Source: Chitinophaga silvatica
Lineage (GTDB): Bacteria; Bacteroidota; Bacteroidia; Chitinophagales; Chitinophagaceae
Length of the DNA: 64,000 nt
NCBI RefSeq assembly: GCF_003419895.1
Contig: NZ_QPMM01000001.1
Location: forward strand, 62,001-126,000
Direction of reading: 5' to 3'
Every line of letters starts with the position of its first letter. Position 1 is the stretch's first letter. Below the pieces are notes generated by a model. It was not told the DNA's origin. It saw only the letters and a program-made list of their open reading frames with translations, and ran no database searches. A program made the position numbers and the translations under genes. Of this stretch, positions 1 to 8,161 are shown in pieces.

Positions 1-470
1 AAGGATTTACCTTCCGTAGTGCTGAAATGATGCTCAAGAGCCTTAGATTGAATGTAGGAGATACCATCTATAAACCGGATTTTGCGGCTAATACGGTATT
101 GCAACAACTCTTTAATGGTAAGAGAATCAAACCCGGCACCGAAATCCCTGAAGGTAGTAATATCACACTTATTATAAGTAGCGGAACCGGAAGCGTGGAA
201 AACCCGGTACCTAACTTTATTGGACTTACCTATGCCGAAGCCAGAGAAGTACTGAGTGCCAGCAACCTCAATCCAGGTACCATCATCATCGATCCAAATG
301 TAAAGGATACTGCTAACGCATATATTATTAAACAAGTACCTACCCGCAAAAATGAGATAGGTGACTATAATATGGTAAGAGCCGGCGAAACTGTCGACTT
401 CTGGTTATCTGCAACCAAACCTGAAGTAGATAGTTCTAAACAGGCTTCACCAGATCAACAGGAAGAATAA
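1..470 (+). CDS. PASTA-domain protein, 3' end of gene (5' cut by window)
   Basis: The frame is open from the first complete codon (position 3), before the first ATG at 27, so the start lies outside the window. The visible part has a beta-rich segment ending in an ISSG motif, then a second repeat that begins PNFIGLTYAEAREVL and ends at about position 420, with an acidic Gln/Asp/Ser tail. Repeats of the form VPN(F/V)xGxxxxEAxxxL are typical of PASTA domains, which bind peptidoglycan or muropeptides. Bacteroidota carry stand-alone membrane-anchored PASTA proteins of this kind, without the kinase found in Firmicutes. The rhodanese gene starts 28 bp downstream on the same strand and may be co-transcribed. 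The family call is fairly sure; the number of PASTA repeats upstream cannot be seen. Confidence 0.8.
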   Translation, partial: GFTFRSAEMMLKSLRLNVGDTIYKPDFAANTVLQQLFNGKRIKPGTEIPEGSNITLIISSGTGSVENPVPNFIGLTYAEAREVLSASNLNPGTIIIDPNVKDTANAYIIKQVPTRKNEIGDYNMVRAGETVDFWLSATKPEVDSSKQASPDQQEE

Positions 471-498
471 ATTTCACCAACAAATAATTCTAATCATC

Positions 499-804
499 AT
501 GCAAAATATTACAGCAGAAGAGTTAAAGAAAAGAATTGACAGTGGGGAAGAGCTTTACATCCTTGATGTTAGAGAGCCTCATGAAAGAGCCGAATTTAAC
601 ATCGGTGGTAAACATATTCCATTAGGGTTCATTCAACAAATGGAAGTGGATGAACTGGAAGAATGGAAAGAAAAAGAATTGATCGTATACTGCCGCAGCG
701 GTAACCGTAGCGGGCAAGCTTGTATGTTGCTCGACTCAATGGGCTTTACCAATACCAAAAACCTGGTTGGCGGTATGCTGAAATGGACAGAATTATACAA
801 ATAA
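499..804 (+). CDS. Single-domain rhodanese-like sulfurtransferase
   Basis: This 101-aa protein is one rhodanese domain with no signal peptide, so it should be cytoplasmic. The N-terminal part has the YILDVREPHE motif. The active-site loop is CRSGNRS, with the catalytic Cys that carries the persulfide, followed by the C-terminal GG(M)LKW element usual for the GlpE/PspE-like class. The family transfers sulfane sulfur to thiols or cyanide; the physiological acceptor is not evident here. It follows the PASTA gene by 28 bp and is closed by a strong hairpin terminator at 808-840. The length is normal for single-domain members and all expected catalytic residues are present. Confidence 0.9.
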   Translation: MQNITAEELKKRIDSGEELYILDVREPHERAEFNIGGKHIPLGFIQQMEVDELEEWKEKELIVYCRSGNRSGQACMLLDSMGFTNTKNLVGGMLKWTELYK

Positions 805-807
805 ATG

Positions 808-840
808 AAAAGGGCTGAATCACTTCGGCCCTTTTTTATT
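808..840. terminator. Rho-independent terminator, probably bidirectional
   Basis: A 10-bp stem (AAGGGCTGAA at 810-819 with TTCGGCCCTT at 824-833, one G-U pair) has a TCAC loop and a T-run on the plus side. It lies between the convergent rhodanese and RidA-family genes and overlaps the last codons of the latter. Confidence 0.85.
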
Positions 841-1222
841 TATTTACAACTGCTGTTGCTTCAATTTCAACCAGATATCGCGGATCAATTAACTTGCTTA
901 CCTCAACCATAGTGGTAGCGGGCTTAATGGCTTTAAAAAATTCTCCATGTGCCCTGCCATATTCCTCCCATCTGCTAATATCTGTAACAAACATTCTTGT
1001 ACGTACCACATCATGCAATGTAGCCCCTGCATTAATTAACGCAGCTTCAATTTTGGCAAGAATATATTTAGTTTGTTCATAGGCGTCTCCTTCTGCTACA
1101 ACTTTATCATCTTCTGTTGCAACAGTGCCGGAGACTTCGATAATATCACCAATCCGCACAGCCCTGCTATAGCCCACTTTGCCTTCCCAAAGCGCGCCGG
1201 AGGAATAATTAGTACGTTTCAT
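836..1222 (-). CDS. RidA/YjgF/UK114-family protein
   Basis: A 128-aa protein with the YjgF fold signature: an early GDIIEVSGTVA strand, the GATLHDVVRTRMFVTD helix-strand segment, and a C-terminal VEIEATAVV strand. Canonical RidA hydrolyses reactive 2-aminoacrylate-type imines using an Arg in the PARSxVEV segment. Here that segment reads PATTMVEV, so the usual catalytic Arg appears to be replaced by Thr, and a different Arg lies further on in DPRYLVEIEA. This points to a Rid-like subfamily whose substrate is not known rather than to RidA itself. No signal peptide. It is transcribed alone and converges on the rhodanese gene. The family call is firm; the exact activity is not. Confidence 0.85.
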   Translation of the reverse strand: MKRTNYSSGALWEGKVGYSRAVRIGDIIEVSGTVATEDDKVVAEGDAYEQTKYILAKIEAALINAGATLHDVVRTRMFVTDISRWEEYGRAHGEFFKAIKPATTMVEVSKLIDPRYLVEIEATAVVNK

Positions 1223-1434
1223 AAAGTTTTATTTTCTTATTAAGAGAGAGATCATAAAAATACAATATTATGTTACTATTTAAAACAACAATTCTCCTTG
1301 ATATATATCACAAAAAATAATATTATTGTAATGGAATGCAATCTTCGTATGGCGTTCTTCGTTATGTTATTATTCGGTATTCCAAAAAGAATAAGCGAAT
1401 CTGACATTTAGTTTATGCCGACTATTTTTTTGAT

Positions 1435-2190
1435 ATGAAAGTGAAGTATTTATCATTGTGTGTTTTGGTAGCAGCATCGTTCAATGCAACTGCGCAGATC
1501 AACTACAGAGAAACCGAGAAAAAGCCAACTTTAGTGCCTTACGACAGCAGTATCGCTTTTCAGCAATTAGGCCCTAATCTGGCCGAGCTAACGTTAATAG
1601 GTCAGCAAATTACCTTTCTGAAACTTAACCCGCTCAGAGCCGTTAAGAATAAGGAAGATACACTGATGGATAATCTGAAGGTAAAGGCTGTTATGGAAGT
1701 ACCCTACAAAGGTGTGCTGAAAGGAGGACATCTTTATACTCCATATAAAGCTGTGGAGAATAAAACTTTTAAGATTGTTGATTATGAAAGAAAAACTGTG
1801 GCTGGTGGCCCGGTTGAACTTACTTTTACCTTGCTGGGTGATGATCGTAAAACATTGATCTACCAGATTACAGACGATCAGTTAATCAACACTCCGGTTA
1901 TCATTAATGCAAACTATGAATGGTTAAAACGCCAGTATATCGGGCGTAAGCTGCAATTGAAAAACGGAGCTTTAATCACTGCCAATATCCTTGATGAAAA
2001 TAAGGAAGTAGCATTGAAAGAAGATGATGTTATTACCTGCACAGATGTTGCAGTCATTTTAGCCGGTAAACAGAAATATGGGCAACCATTTCTGATCGTG
2101 AAAAGAAATGATCTCGAATTTGCAATAGGAATCGGATCTAAACAGGAATATCCTATTGGACCGAGACTTGTAGATTTTGAAGTACAATAA
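1435..2190 (+). CDS. Secreted protein of unknown function
   Basis: I do not recognise this 251-aa protein. It starts with a clear signal peptide (basic MKVK, hydrophobic core, FNATAQ cleavage region), so it should be exported to the periplasm or surface. The rest is rich in short beta-prone stretches with charged loops, and has no lipobox, no Cys pair and no motif I can place. It stands alone, with about 210 bp upstream and a strong terminator 18 bp downstream. The start was chosen because the signal peptide begins exactly there. Coding status is supported by the signal sequence and a properly placed terminator. Confidence 0.75.
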   Translation: MKVKYLSLCVLVAASFNATAQINYRETEKKPTLVPYDSSIAFQQLGPNLAELTLIGQQITFLKLNPLRAVKNKEDTLMDNLKVKAVMEVPYKGVLKGGHLYTPYKAVENKTFKIVDYERKTVAGGPVELTFTLLGDDRKTLIYQITDDQLINTPVIINANYEWLKRQYIGRKLQLKNGALITANILDENKEVALKEDDVITCTDVAVILAGKQKYGQPFLIVKRNDLEFAIGIGSKQEYPIGPRLVDFEVQ

Positions 2191-2208
2191 GATTTTAGAT
2201 AAAACAGG

Positions 2209-2243
2209 AAGCCCGGAGTAAGTAATTACTTCGGGCTTTTTTT
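2209..2243 (+). terminator. Rho-independent terminator
   Basis: The 13-bp stem AAGCCCGGAGTAA (2209-2221) pairs with TTACTTCGGGCTT (2226-2238) with one G-U pair and is followed by a T-run. It closes the secreted-protein gene that ends at 2190. Confidence 0.9.
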
Positions 2244-2369
2244 ATTGTCTGAAATTTCCAAGTTGATTTTAGTTGTTTAATGCTACGATCCTTTTTCTTA
2301 ACTTAAGAAACTTTGGTATGTGTAGCTGGCTTTAACCCTATGAGAATGCTCTTTATCAACTAACATTCT

Positions 2370-3605
2370 ATGCGTCATAACTGCCCATACTCTATTAGCA
2401 AAATAACAGTAGCCATTGTTGTATCCTTCCTCATTTGTAGTTATTCCTTTGCACAGAGTAAAATAACTTATTCCGAAATAGGCACGCTTTCACTGGATTC
2501 TGGTACCACCTGGCTTCAGGGGATTTTTAATAATGCAATAAGTAACGATGTACAAATAGTGGGGCTGGGTGAGGTTAGCCATGGTGGTTATGAGCCTATA
2601 GCACTAAAAGCTAAGATGATACAATATCTTGTTCAGGAGAGGGGATACAGAAATATACTTTTCGAATTCTCTGATATGGAATCTATCCGACTGGTTCGTC
2701 GATATTTGTTCGATAACCATTTAAAGGAACTCGCAATCGCAGATTCGTTAGCAGGAAAAGTAGCTGGCATTAAGAACGCCGAGAGGGTTTTAGCGCAATT
2801 ATTTCGTTGGTTGAAACAGTATAATCTGGATCATCCCAGTGACATGGTAAAGGTAACTGGAATGGATTTTAGTTATGATGCCGGATATCGGAATTTTTTT
2901 CTTTATAATTATATTATTCCATTTGACCCTATTAATGCTCAAAGATTGTTGTATCACTGGGGAAATGGAGAAATTCCTGATACATTCAGAATGGCCTCTA
3001 TTAATGCCTGGTTCATTGATAATAAAAGTAAGCTTGAAAAATTGCTGAATATCGATGAATTAAAAGAATTACAATTTTATCTGCAAACTCAAATACATTC
3101 TATTGATTATGCAAAAATGAAGGCAGAAATAGAGGATTTAAATGTAATGAAATATCGGGATAGCATTTTAGCTAATAATGTAACTAAACTTTCTGATGAT
3201 CAAAAGACCATAATATGGGCGCATAATGCTCATATTTCCACTACTGAGGGATTAATGGGGAGTTGTCTGAAGGAATTGTATAAATCCAGGTATTTTATTT
3301 TGCTTACAGATTTTTCAAGTGAAGCAGATGTTTTTGTTAATGAAAACGTGAAACCGGATGCAAAGATTATTCAACAACACTTTGTCGCAGGACGTACTAC
3401 AATAGCCAATAATTTGTTGAAAAATTATGGCATTCCAGGTGGTATTTTCCTTAATCAAAATTTCCCCAGCCGGATGTTATTTGATGCGGTAAATGTAATT
3501 GATGCAAATGGTAAACATATGCTACTGGTTGAGGACCAACTTTTTGATGCTCTTGTGATATTTAAAAATATTAATCTCTTCCCTAAAGCGGCAAATGGCA
3601 GATAA
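2370..3605 (+). CDS. Secreted erythromycin-esterase-like hydrolase
   Basis: A 411-aa protein with an N-terminal signal peptide ending near SFAQ (about residue 29), then an erythromycin-esterase-superfamily domain. The diagnostic motif GLGEVSHGGYEP is at residues 65-76 (Glu68, His71, Glu75), followed by NILFEFSD with Glu99, and a later WAHNAHIS motif supplies the second conserved His. In characterised Ere enzymes, Glu and His residues in these positions form the metal-free active site that opens macrolide lactones. Many chromosomal homologues, including secreted Bacteroidota ones, have no shown drug activity, so resistance should not be assumed. The next gene, a divergent paralogue, starts 2 bp after this stop, so the two are surely co-transcribed. 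Confidence 0.85.
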   Translation: MRHNCPYSISKITVAIVVSFLICSYSFAQSKITYSEIGTLSLDSGTTWLQGIFNNAISNDVQIVGLGEVSHGGYEPIALKAKMIQYLVQERGYRNILFEFSDMESIRLVRRYLFDNHLKELAIADSLAGKVAGIKNAERVLAQLFRWLKQYNLDHPSDMVKVTGMDFSYDAGYRNFFLYNYIIPFDPINAQRLLYHWGNGEIPDTFRMASINAWFIDNKSKLEKLLNIDELKELQFYLQTQIHSIDYAKMKAEIEDLNVMKYRDSILANNVTKLSDDQKTIIWAHNAHISTTEGLMGSCLKELYKSRYFILLTDFSSEADVFVNENVKPDAKIIQQHFVAGRTTIANNLLKNYGIPGGIFLNQNFPSRMLFDAVNVIDANGKHMLLVEDQLFDALVIFKNINLFPKAANGR

Positions 3606-3607
3606 GT

Positions 3608-4810
3608 ATGAAACAAATTTTTTTAATAACCTTACTATTCACTTCGTTTCTAAATATAAATGCTCAGAACACAGAAAAAGTTACTGATGTACCACAGCGA
3701 GAGGATCTTAGTAATCTGGTAAGCAAGCTTGATAAGAAAATTCCGGAACAGGTAAAACTAGTAGGTATTGGCAACGTTTCTGTGATGGCGAAAGAATCTT
3801 CAGATTTAAGTATGGAAATTGCAAAATATCTGATTAGTGAGAAAAAGTTCAGAAATCTTGTTTTACTTGAAGAAGACTGGTTGCTGCGGCCACTTAATGA
3901 ATACTTAACCAATAAAAATGCTTTTGATTCAACAACTGTAGATTCTCTTGTGAAAATTTCACTGGTAAACAGTACATCTTTTACTGAATCATTCAGCTCC
4001 TTTGCTATGTGGTTGAAAAAGTATAATCTCAAACATCCGGATGCCTTGGTTCAACTGTCTGGTGTCGTGCCTGATAACCTTATTCCACCTGCTTACTTTT
4101 TAGCTACTTATGTTATTCCGCTAGATAGAGAATATGGAGTTTCCCTCTCAAAAAAATGGGGAGTTTATACTTCGCATGATAATGAATTGGCATTTAATGA
4201 AATCAGTATCTGGTATCAGCAAATAAGTAATAATACAAGCAAGTTCAAAAAGTATAAACAACTACTGTTACAATGTGCTGAAGATATTGATCATAATAAT
4301 ATCATACGCAAAGGGGATACATTAAAAACGGCGATTGATAATAAAGCTGGTTCAATGGTAGAATTGCTCCTGAAAAAAGCAGAGAAACGTACAATTCTTT
4401 ATGGTGAAAATGAGAATATAACAACAAGTCAATATGTTTTTAAAGGAGATACTATATCGTCGCTGGGCCGCCGTCTGTATGCGCAATTAAAAAACAAATA
4501 CTTCACCTGCCTTACAGATTTTGCAGATTCTGCTAAGGTCAATATATTCGATAACCAGGCAGGTGAACTTAAATTGATAACAATTCCCGGAACGGTACAA
4601 ACCAGTAAATTGTACAAAGAGAAGCCTGTTTTATTTTGGGAGGGTGACAGCATGGCAATGAAACACTACCAGCCATCTTCCATATTTCCAATAATGGATA
4701 TTGAAAGAAGAATTATTCCTGATAATAAAATCCCTGTTGTTGATGCATTGTTTATAATTAACCACCTGACTCCCATCAGTTTTTTGAAAAGGCTTCGGAA
4801 CTTATATTGA
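3608..4810 (+). CDS. Degenerate erythromycin-esterase-like paralogue, probably inactive
   Basis: This 400-aa protein has a signal peptide ending NINAQ (about residue 20) and matches the preceding gene along its length: VKLVGIGNVSVMAKES aligns with the upstream VQIVGLGEVSHGGYEP, FRNLVLLEED with YRNILFEFSD, WLKKYNLKHPDALVQLSGV with the equivalent WLKQYNLDHPSD segment, and FTCLTDF with FILLTDF. The Glu-His pair of the first motif is replaced by Asn56 and Val59, and the AHNAH motif by YGENEN, so the acid/base residues needed for hydrolysis are missing. The reading frame is intact over 1.2 kb, which argues against recent decay. It may be a non-enzymatic partner of its neighbour or have a new function. 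The 2-bp spacing shows tandem duplication within one operon. Confidence 0.8.
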   Translation: MKQIFLITLLFTSFLNINAQNTEKVTDVPQREDLSNLVSKLDKKIPEQVKLVGIGNVSVMAKESSDLSMEIAKYLISEKKFRNLVLLEEDWLLRPLNEYLTNKNAFDSTTVDSLVKISLVNSTSFTESFSSFAMWLKKYNLKHPDALVQLSGVVPDNLIPPAYFLATYVIPLDREYGVSLSKKWGVYTSHDNELAFNEISIWYQQISNNTSKFKKYKQLLLQCAEDIDHNNIIRKGDTLKTAIDNKAGSMVELLLKKAEKRTILYGENENITTSQYVFKGDTISSLGRRLYAQLKNKYFTCLTDFADSAKVNIFDNQAGELKLITIPGTVQTSKLYKEKPVLFWEGDSMAMKHYQPSSIFPIMDIERRIIPDNKIPVVDALFIINHLTPISFLKRLRNLY

Positions 4811-4850
4811 CATCTGGAATTAGTATACCTTAAGGATTCAGTAGTATCTG

Positions 4851-6059
4851 TTAATAACCAGATTGTACTTCTTCAAAAAAACAACAACTACCACCTACCC
4901 AGGTATCTTTACTATTAAATCCTACCCCAATCATTTTACTTTTACTAATACGGGCCAGATTATGTACCAGCATTGGTCTTGCAGCCCCATCCTCCCAAAC
5001 ATAAATCATCCTTATTTCACATATAGCCGGCCCCGTTGGGGTTATTATCGCCGGTGCATATTGTACTTTTCGTTGCAGGATCCAGTTTTCGGGATTAGAA
5101 ATCTGATCTATGTCGGCCTGGGTCACATCTATTAATACCCCTTGTCCGGCAAATGAGAAAAGAGGTTTTAGTACATAATTCTCCAGATCTGTTGGTAAAA
5201 CAGGTATTTCGTGCAGGAACCAGCTTTTGGGCACATAATCGCTATGGATAAATGGCATCATATATTTACTGATCCTGTAAAACCAGTTTGGATGGGTAAT
5301 CCATTCAACTTCTAATTCCTGAAACAGATCAACATGCTCGCCCAGCGTATCCGCCTGTTTTTGCAGATCATCAAAAATGATCCTGTTAAAAATGCGTTGT
5401 ATAGGGGTTTTGACACCATTTCTGAGATAATATAATTTCTTTCCTTCAAGAATCAGTTCTGTAATACAAACAGTAGCTATGCCAAGCATTTTCTCAGTAC
5501 GGTAAAAGTCGATTCTGGTTTTTTGCTCTTCCGGCTTTACTTCCAGCAGAATTACTTCTTCGGGAGGAAATTCTCCGATAATCACTTCTTTCAACAACTT
5601 GTAATAAGTGTAATCATCGAGCTCATTGAAATAGTTGCTGAAATTGGAAGGAATATCAAAATGTAATTTAAACTGCCGGGCCATTACTTCCTGGAATGCA
5701 AACATGGTAGGGAATCCCTGTAGTTCTATCAGCTGGGGAGCCAGAGTTCCATCTTCTTCCCGGGTTACTGCAAAATCGATTACAATAAAATGAGGATGAT
5801 CGTTTTCGTTAGGAACTTTTAAGGAAGGCGGAATAGCATCTTGAGTTAAGGTCTTGAAATCAGGCCTCAACAACACATCTATGATCTCTTCACAGGCGGT
5901 CACTAATTTATTAGTCAGCGCTTTGGGAACAAATACCGGAGTTTCAGCAATCCTGAAAGCAGGGGCAATACCTGCGTCGTCGGCAACCCCTTCCAGGAAG
6001 GCTTTGTATTTCTCGGTTGTAAACTGTTGGTTATATGTGTTTCTGATAGCAGGGATCAT
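4851..6059 (-). CDS. ATP-grasp ligase-like protein with circularly permuted motif order
   Basis: The start is placed at the ATG at 6059, giving 402 aa and a 10-bp gap to the upstream gene; a longer frame reaches 6164 but would overlap that gene. Motifs seen: a metal-site-like segment around Asp95, Asp103-Gly104 and Glu112 (VIDFAV, DGTLAPQLIELQGFP); an RIFNRIIFD segment at 222-230; a nucleotide-binding-like YVLKPL..FAGQGV at 296-308 with Lys298; ILQRK at 327-331; and EIRMIYVW at 348-355. In ordinary ATP-grasp enzymes the lysine/glycine-rich parts come before the metal-binding E-x-N segment. Here the order is reversed, as in the permuted glutathionylspermidine-synthetase-like group. There is no signal peptide, so it is cytoplasmic. 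Last gene of the amidoligase cluster. The family assignment is inferred from motifs only. Confidence 0.7.
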   Translation of the reverse strand: MIPAIRNTYNQQFTTEKYKAFLEGVADDAGIAPAFRIAETPVFVPKALTNKLVTACEEIIDVLLRPDFKTLTQDAIPPSLKVPNENDHPHFIVIDFAVTREEDGTLAPQLIELQGFPTMFAFQEVMARQFKLHFDIPSNFSNYFNELDDYTYYKLLKEVIIGEFPPEEVILLEVKPEEQKTRIDFYRTEKMLGIATVCITELILEGKKLYYLRNGVKTPIQRIFNRIIFDDLQKQADTLGEHVDLFQELEVEWITHPNWFYRISKYMMPFIHSDYVPKSWFLHEIPVLPTDLENYVLKPLFSFAGQGVLIDVTQADIDQISNPENWILQRKVQYAPAIITPTGPAICEIRMIYVWEDGAARPMLVHNLARISKSKMIGVGFNSKDTWVGGSCCFFEEVQSGY

Positions 6060-6069
6060 ACAAATGAAA

Positions 6070-6966
6070 TTAAAAGAACGAGTGTTCTTCGTCGTTATGT
6101 GCTGTAACTTGTACTGAACGTTCGATGGCTGCCAAACGCTCTGATAAACTGCCATAGATGGCATAATCGAGGAAGGCGGTCAACAGTCGGTCGTGTGTCA
6201 GCATGATTTTATCGGGATCGGTAAGTTGACTAATCATGCTTTCATACTTTTCTAAGCTATGGCTATTGACTACCTGTTGTTTTTTCTCTTCCTGCAGTAG
6301 GTACATATGCATACCTGCAGCATCGGCTTCCGGGTGAAACTGAGTTCCTATAAAGTGCTCATTGAAGCGTATAGCCATTGTAGCTCTTTCCAGTGGCACA
6401 TGCGGTCTCTCTTTTTCAATTGCCAGTACATCGCCACCCATAGCTTCAATTCTTTCGTGATTTAATTCAATCACCTGCCAGTTGCGACTATCAACAATAT
6501 AAAAAGGATCGGGTAGGGCACTAAATACTTTTTCCTGCATGCCATCAAGAGTTTTGTGTACAGGAAATACACCAAAAGCAGGGGATTTTCTCTTACAAAC
6601 ATTCCCCAATTCAAAATATCTGCACATAATCTGGTAGGAGTGGCAAATAAAGAAAGCCGGTTTTTTATCGGGCTGTTGTTTATTCCATTCTATCAGGTTA
6701 TTGATTAGTGTGAAGTAAGCATTTTCCCACTCGCTACCAGCACTGTCAACAGGGCTGCCAGGGCCACCGGTAGAGATATAGATATCATAGGAGAGATCCG
6801 GGATCTGGATTTGATTACGTACCTCAAATTCATCGAACTGTAAGTCCAGAGCGTGCATACTGGCGTATTTCGACAGTATTTCTCGTATGCAGCGCATCCC
6901 TTCATTGGGAACACCTTCGTACATATCTAGCACTGCTACTTTCCAGCGTGGTTTTATTGGATGCAT
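6070..6966 (-). CDS. Class I glutamine amidotransferase (GATase1) domain protein
   Basis: A 298-aa cytoplasmic protein. The GATase1 triad is visible: Cys108 in FFICHSYQ, His211 and Glu213 in GTQFHPEAD, with the STGGPGSP oxyanion-type loop at 65-72. The nucleophile elbow is CHSYQ rather than the usual CxGxQ. The C-terminal 80 residues extend past the GATase fold and are mostly helical. Such domains release ammonia from glutamine for a partner synthetase or hydrolyse gamma-glutamyl compounds. No dedicated synthetase is fused, so the flanking ATP-grasp and YbdK ligases are the obvious partners. It lies 39 bp after the YbdK gene and 10 bp before the permuted ATP-grasp gene. The fold call is firm; the substrate is unknown. 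Confidence 0.88.
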   Translation of the reverse strand: MHPIKPRWKVAVLDMYEGVPNEGMRCIREILSKYASMHALDLQFDEFEVRNQIQIPDLSYDIYISTGGPGSPVDSAGSEWENAYFTLINNLIEWNKQQPDKKPAFFICHSYQIMCRYFELGNVCKRKSPAFGVFPVHKTLDGMQEKVFSALPDPFYIVDSRNWQVIELNHERIEAMGGDVLAIEKERPHVPLERATMAIRFNEHFIGTQFHPEADAAGMHMYLLQEEKKQQVVNSHSLEKYESMISQLTDPDKIMLTHDRLLTAFLDYAIYGSLSERLAAIERSVQVTAHNDEEHSFF

Positions 6967-7005
6967 AGTGCAAAATTACGAATTTCAGAATTGATGATCA
7001 GGAGT

Positions 7006-8106
7006 TTATATGCCTGCCAGGAATTGTTCGTTGATAAAGTCTGTTACCGCTACCAGATCATTGGTGTTGGCAAAGACTTCTAATTGCCTGTCGGCCCCTG
7101 TTCCACGCTCCAGCAGGGAGTGGGTCGACTCAATAACTTCACGGCTTCCGAGATCATCAACTACATCATCAATAAAATCGAGTAATTCCTGGATTAGAGC
7201 GCGGGTATTCACTTCCTTTTCCTTACCAAAATCGATGAGGTGGCCATCAATTCCGTAGCGGGAAGCTCTCCATTTGTTTTCATTGATCAGCGCTCTGTTG
7301 TAAATAATGAAATTCAGATTTTGCATGCGTAGTTTATAGATTTTTGCGCATACAGCCTGAAATAGTCCGGCTAGTACTATGGTATCATCTATTGTTAGCG
7401 GAACATCACAGATTCTGAATTCAACCGTATTGAAGAAAGGGTGTACTCTCAGATCCCACCAGACTTTCTTGGCGTTATCTATACAGTTTGTTTTGATTAG
7501 TAGTTTGATATAGTTATCGTATTCTTCAATGCTATTGAAGAAATCGGGGATACCCGTGCGGGGAAATTTATCAAAAACCTTAGTGCGGAACGATTTAAAC
7601 CCGGTATTTCGTCCTTCCCAGAACGGGCTATTTGTACTTAATGCGAAAATGTGTGGCAGAAAATATCTAACGGAGTTGGCTATATGAATGGCCATTTCCC
7701 TGCTTTCCATGCCCACATGAACGTGAAGGCCAAAGATCAGGTTAGATCTGGCGGCATCCTGCATTTCATTAACGATTTCGAAATATCTGGGATTGTCGGT
7801 AATCAGCTGCATTTCCCAATGGCTGAAAGGGTGGGTTCCGGAAGCACCTATTACATAACCCAGGTCGCCGGCAATTTGGGCGATGGTATTTCGTAAAAAT
7901 GCGACATCTTTACGGGCTTCATGAATATCGGCACAGATTTGAGTACCTACTTCTACTACAGCCTGATGGAATTCAGCTTTAACCTGATCGTTGATCACTT
8001 TGTGCGCTTGCTCCACAATTTTTTGCTCATGTGATTTCAGTTCCCGGGTTACTGGGTCCATCACCATGTACTCTTCTTCTATACCAAGCGTAAACGCCTT
8101 AAACAT
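7006..8106 (-). CDS. YbdK-type carboxylate-amine ligase (GCS2 family)
   Basis: At 366 aa this matches the normal length of the YbdK/GCS2 family. Motifs in order: TLGIEEEY at the N-terminus; EVGTQICADIHEAR at about residues 52-65; GASGTHPFSHW; GLHVHVG; STNSPFWEGRNTG; VHPFFNTVEFRICDVP; and NKWRASRYGIDG. These are the glutamine-synthetase-fold residues that bind ATP-Mg and the carboxylate substrate. E. coli YbdK has weak glutamate-cysteine ligase activity, but the true substrates of the family are mostly unknown. It sits in the middle of a five-gene minus-strand cluster with two ATP-grasp-type proteins, a GATase and an esterase, which suggests a role in small amide synthesis rather than ordinary glutathione synthesis. 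Confidence 0.93.
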   Translation of the reverse strand: MFKAFTLGIEEEYMVMDPVTRELKSHEQKIVEQAHKVINDQVKAEFHQAVVEVGTQICADIHEARKDVAFLRNTIAQIAGDLGYVIGASGTHPFSHWEMQLITDNPRYFEIVNEMQDAARSNLIFGLHVHVGMESREMAIHIANSVRYFLPHIFALSTNSPFWEGRNTGFKSFRTKVFDKFPRTGIPDFFNSIEEYDNYIKLLIKTNCIDNAKKVWWDLRVHPFFNTVEFRICDVPLTIDDTIVLAGLFQAVCAKIYKLRMQNLNFIIYNRALINENKWRASRYGIDGHLIDFGKEKEVNTRALIQELLDFIDDVVDDLGSREVIESTHSLLERGTGADRQLEVFANTNDLVAVTDFINEQFLAGI

Positions 8107-8161
8107 GTGAATAGGTTTTAGGAATTACGCTTTCGTAATTCGCTTTACAAATGTAACTTAT

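Noticed and set aside
2370..4810. Macrolide resistance locus
   Set aside because: Both proteins are exported and one lacks the catalytic residues; family membership alone does not show drug hydrolysis.
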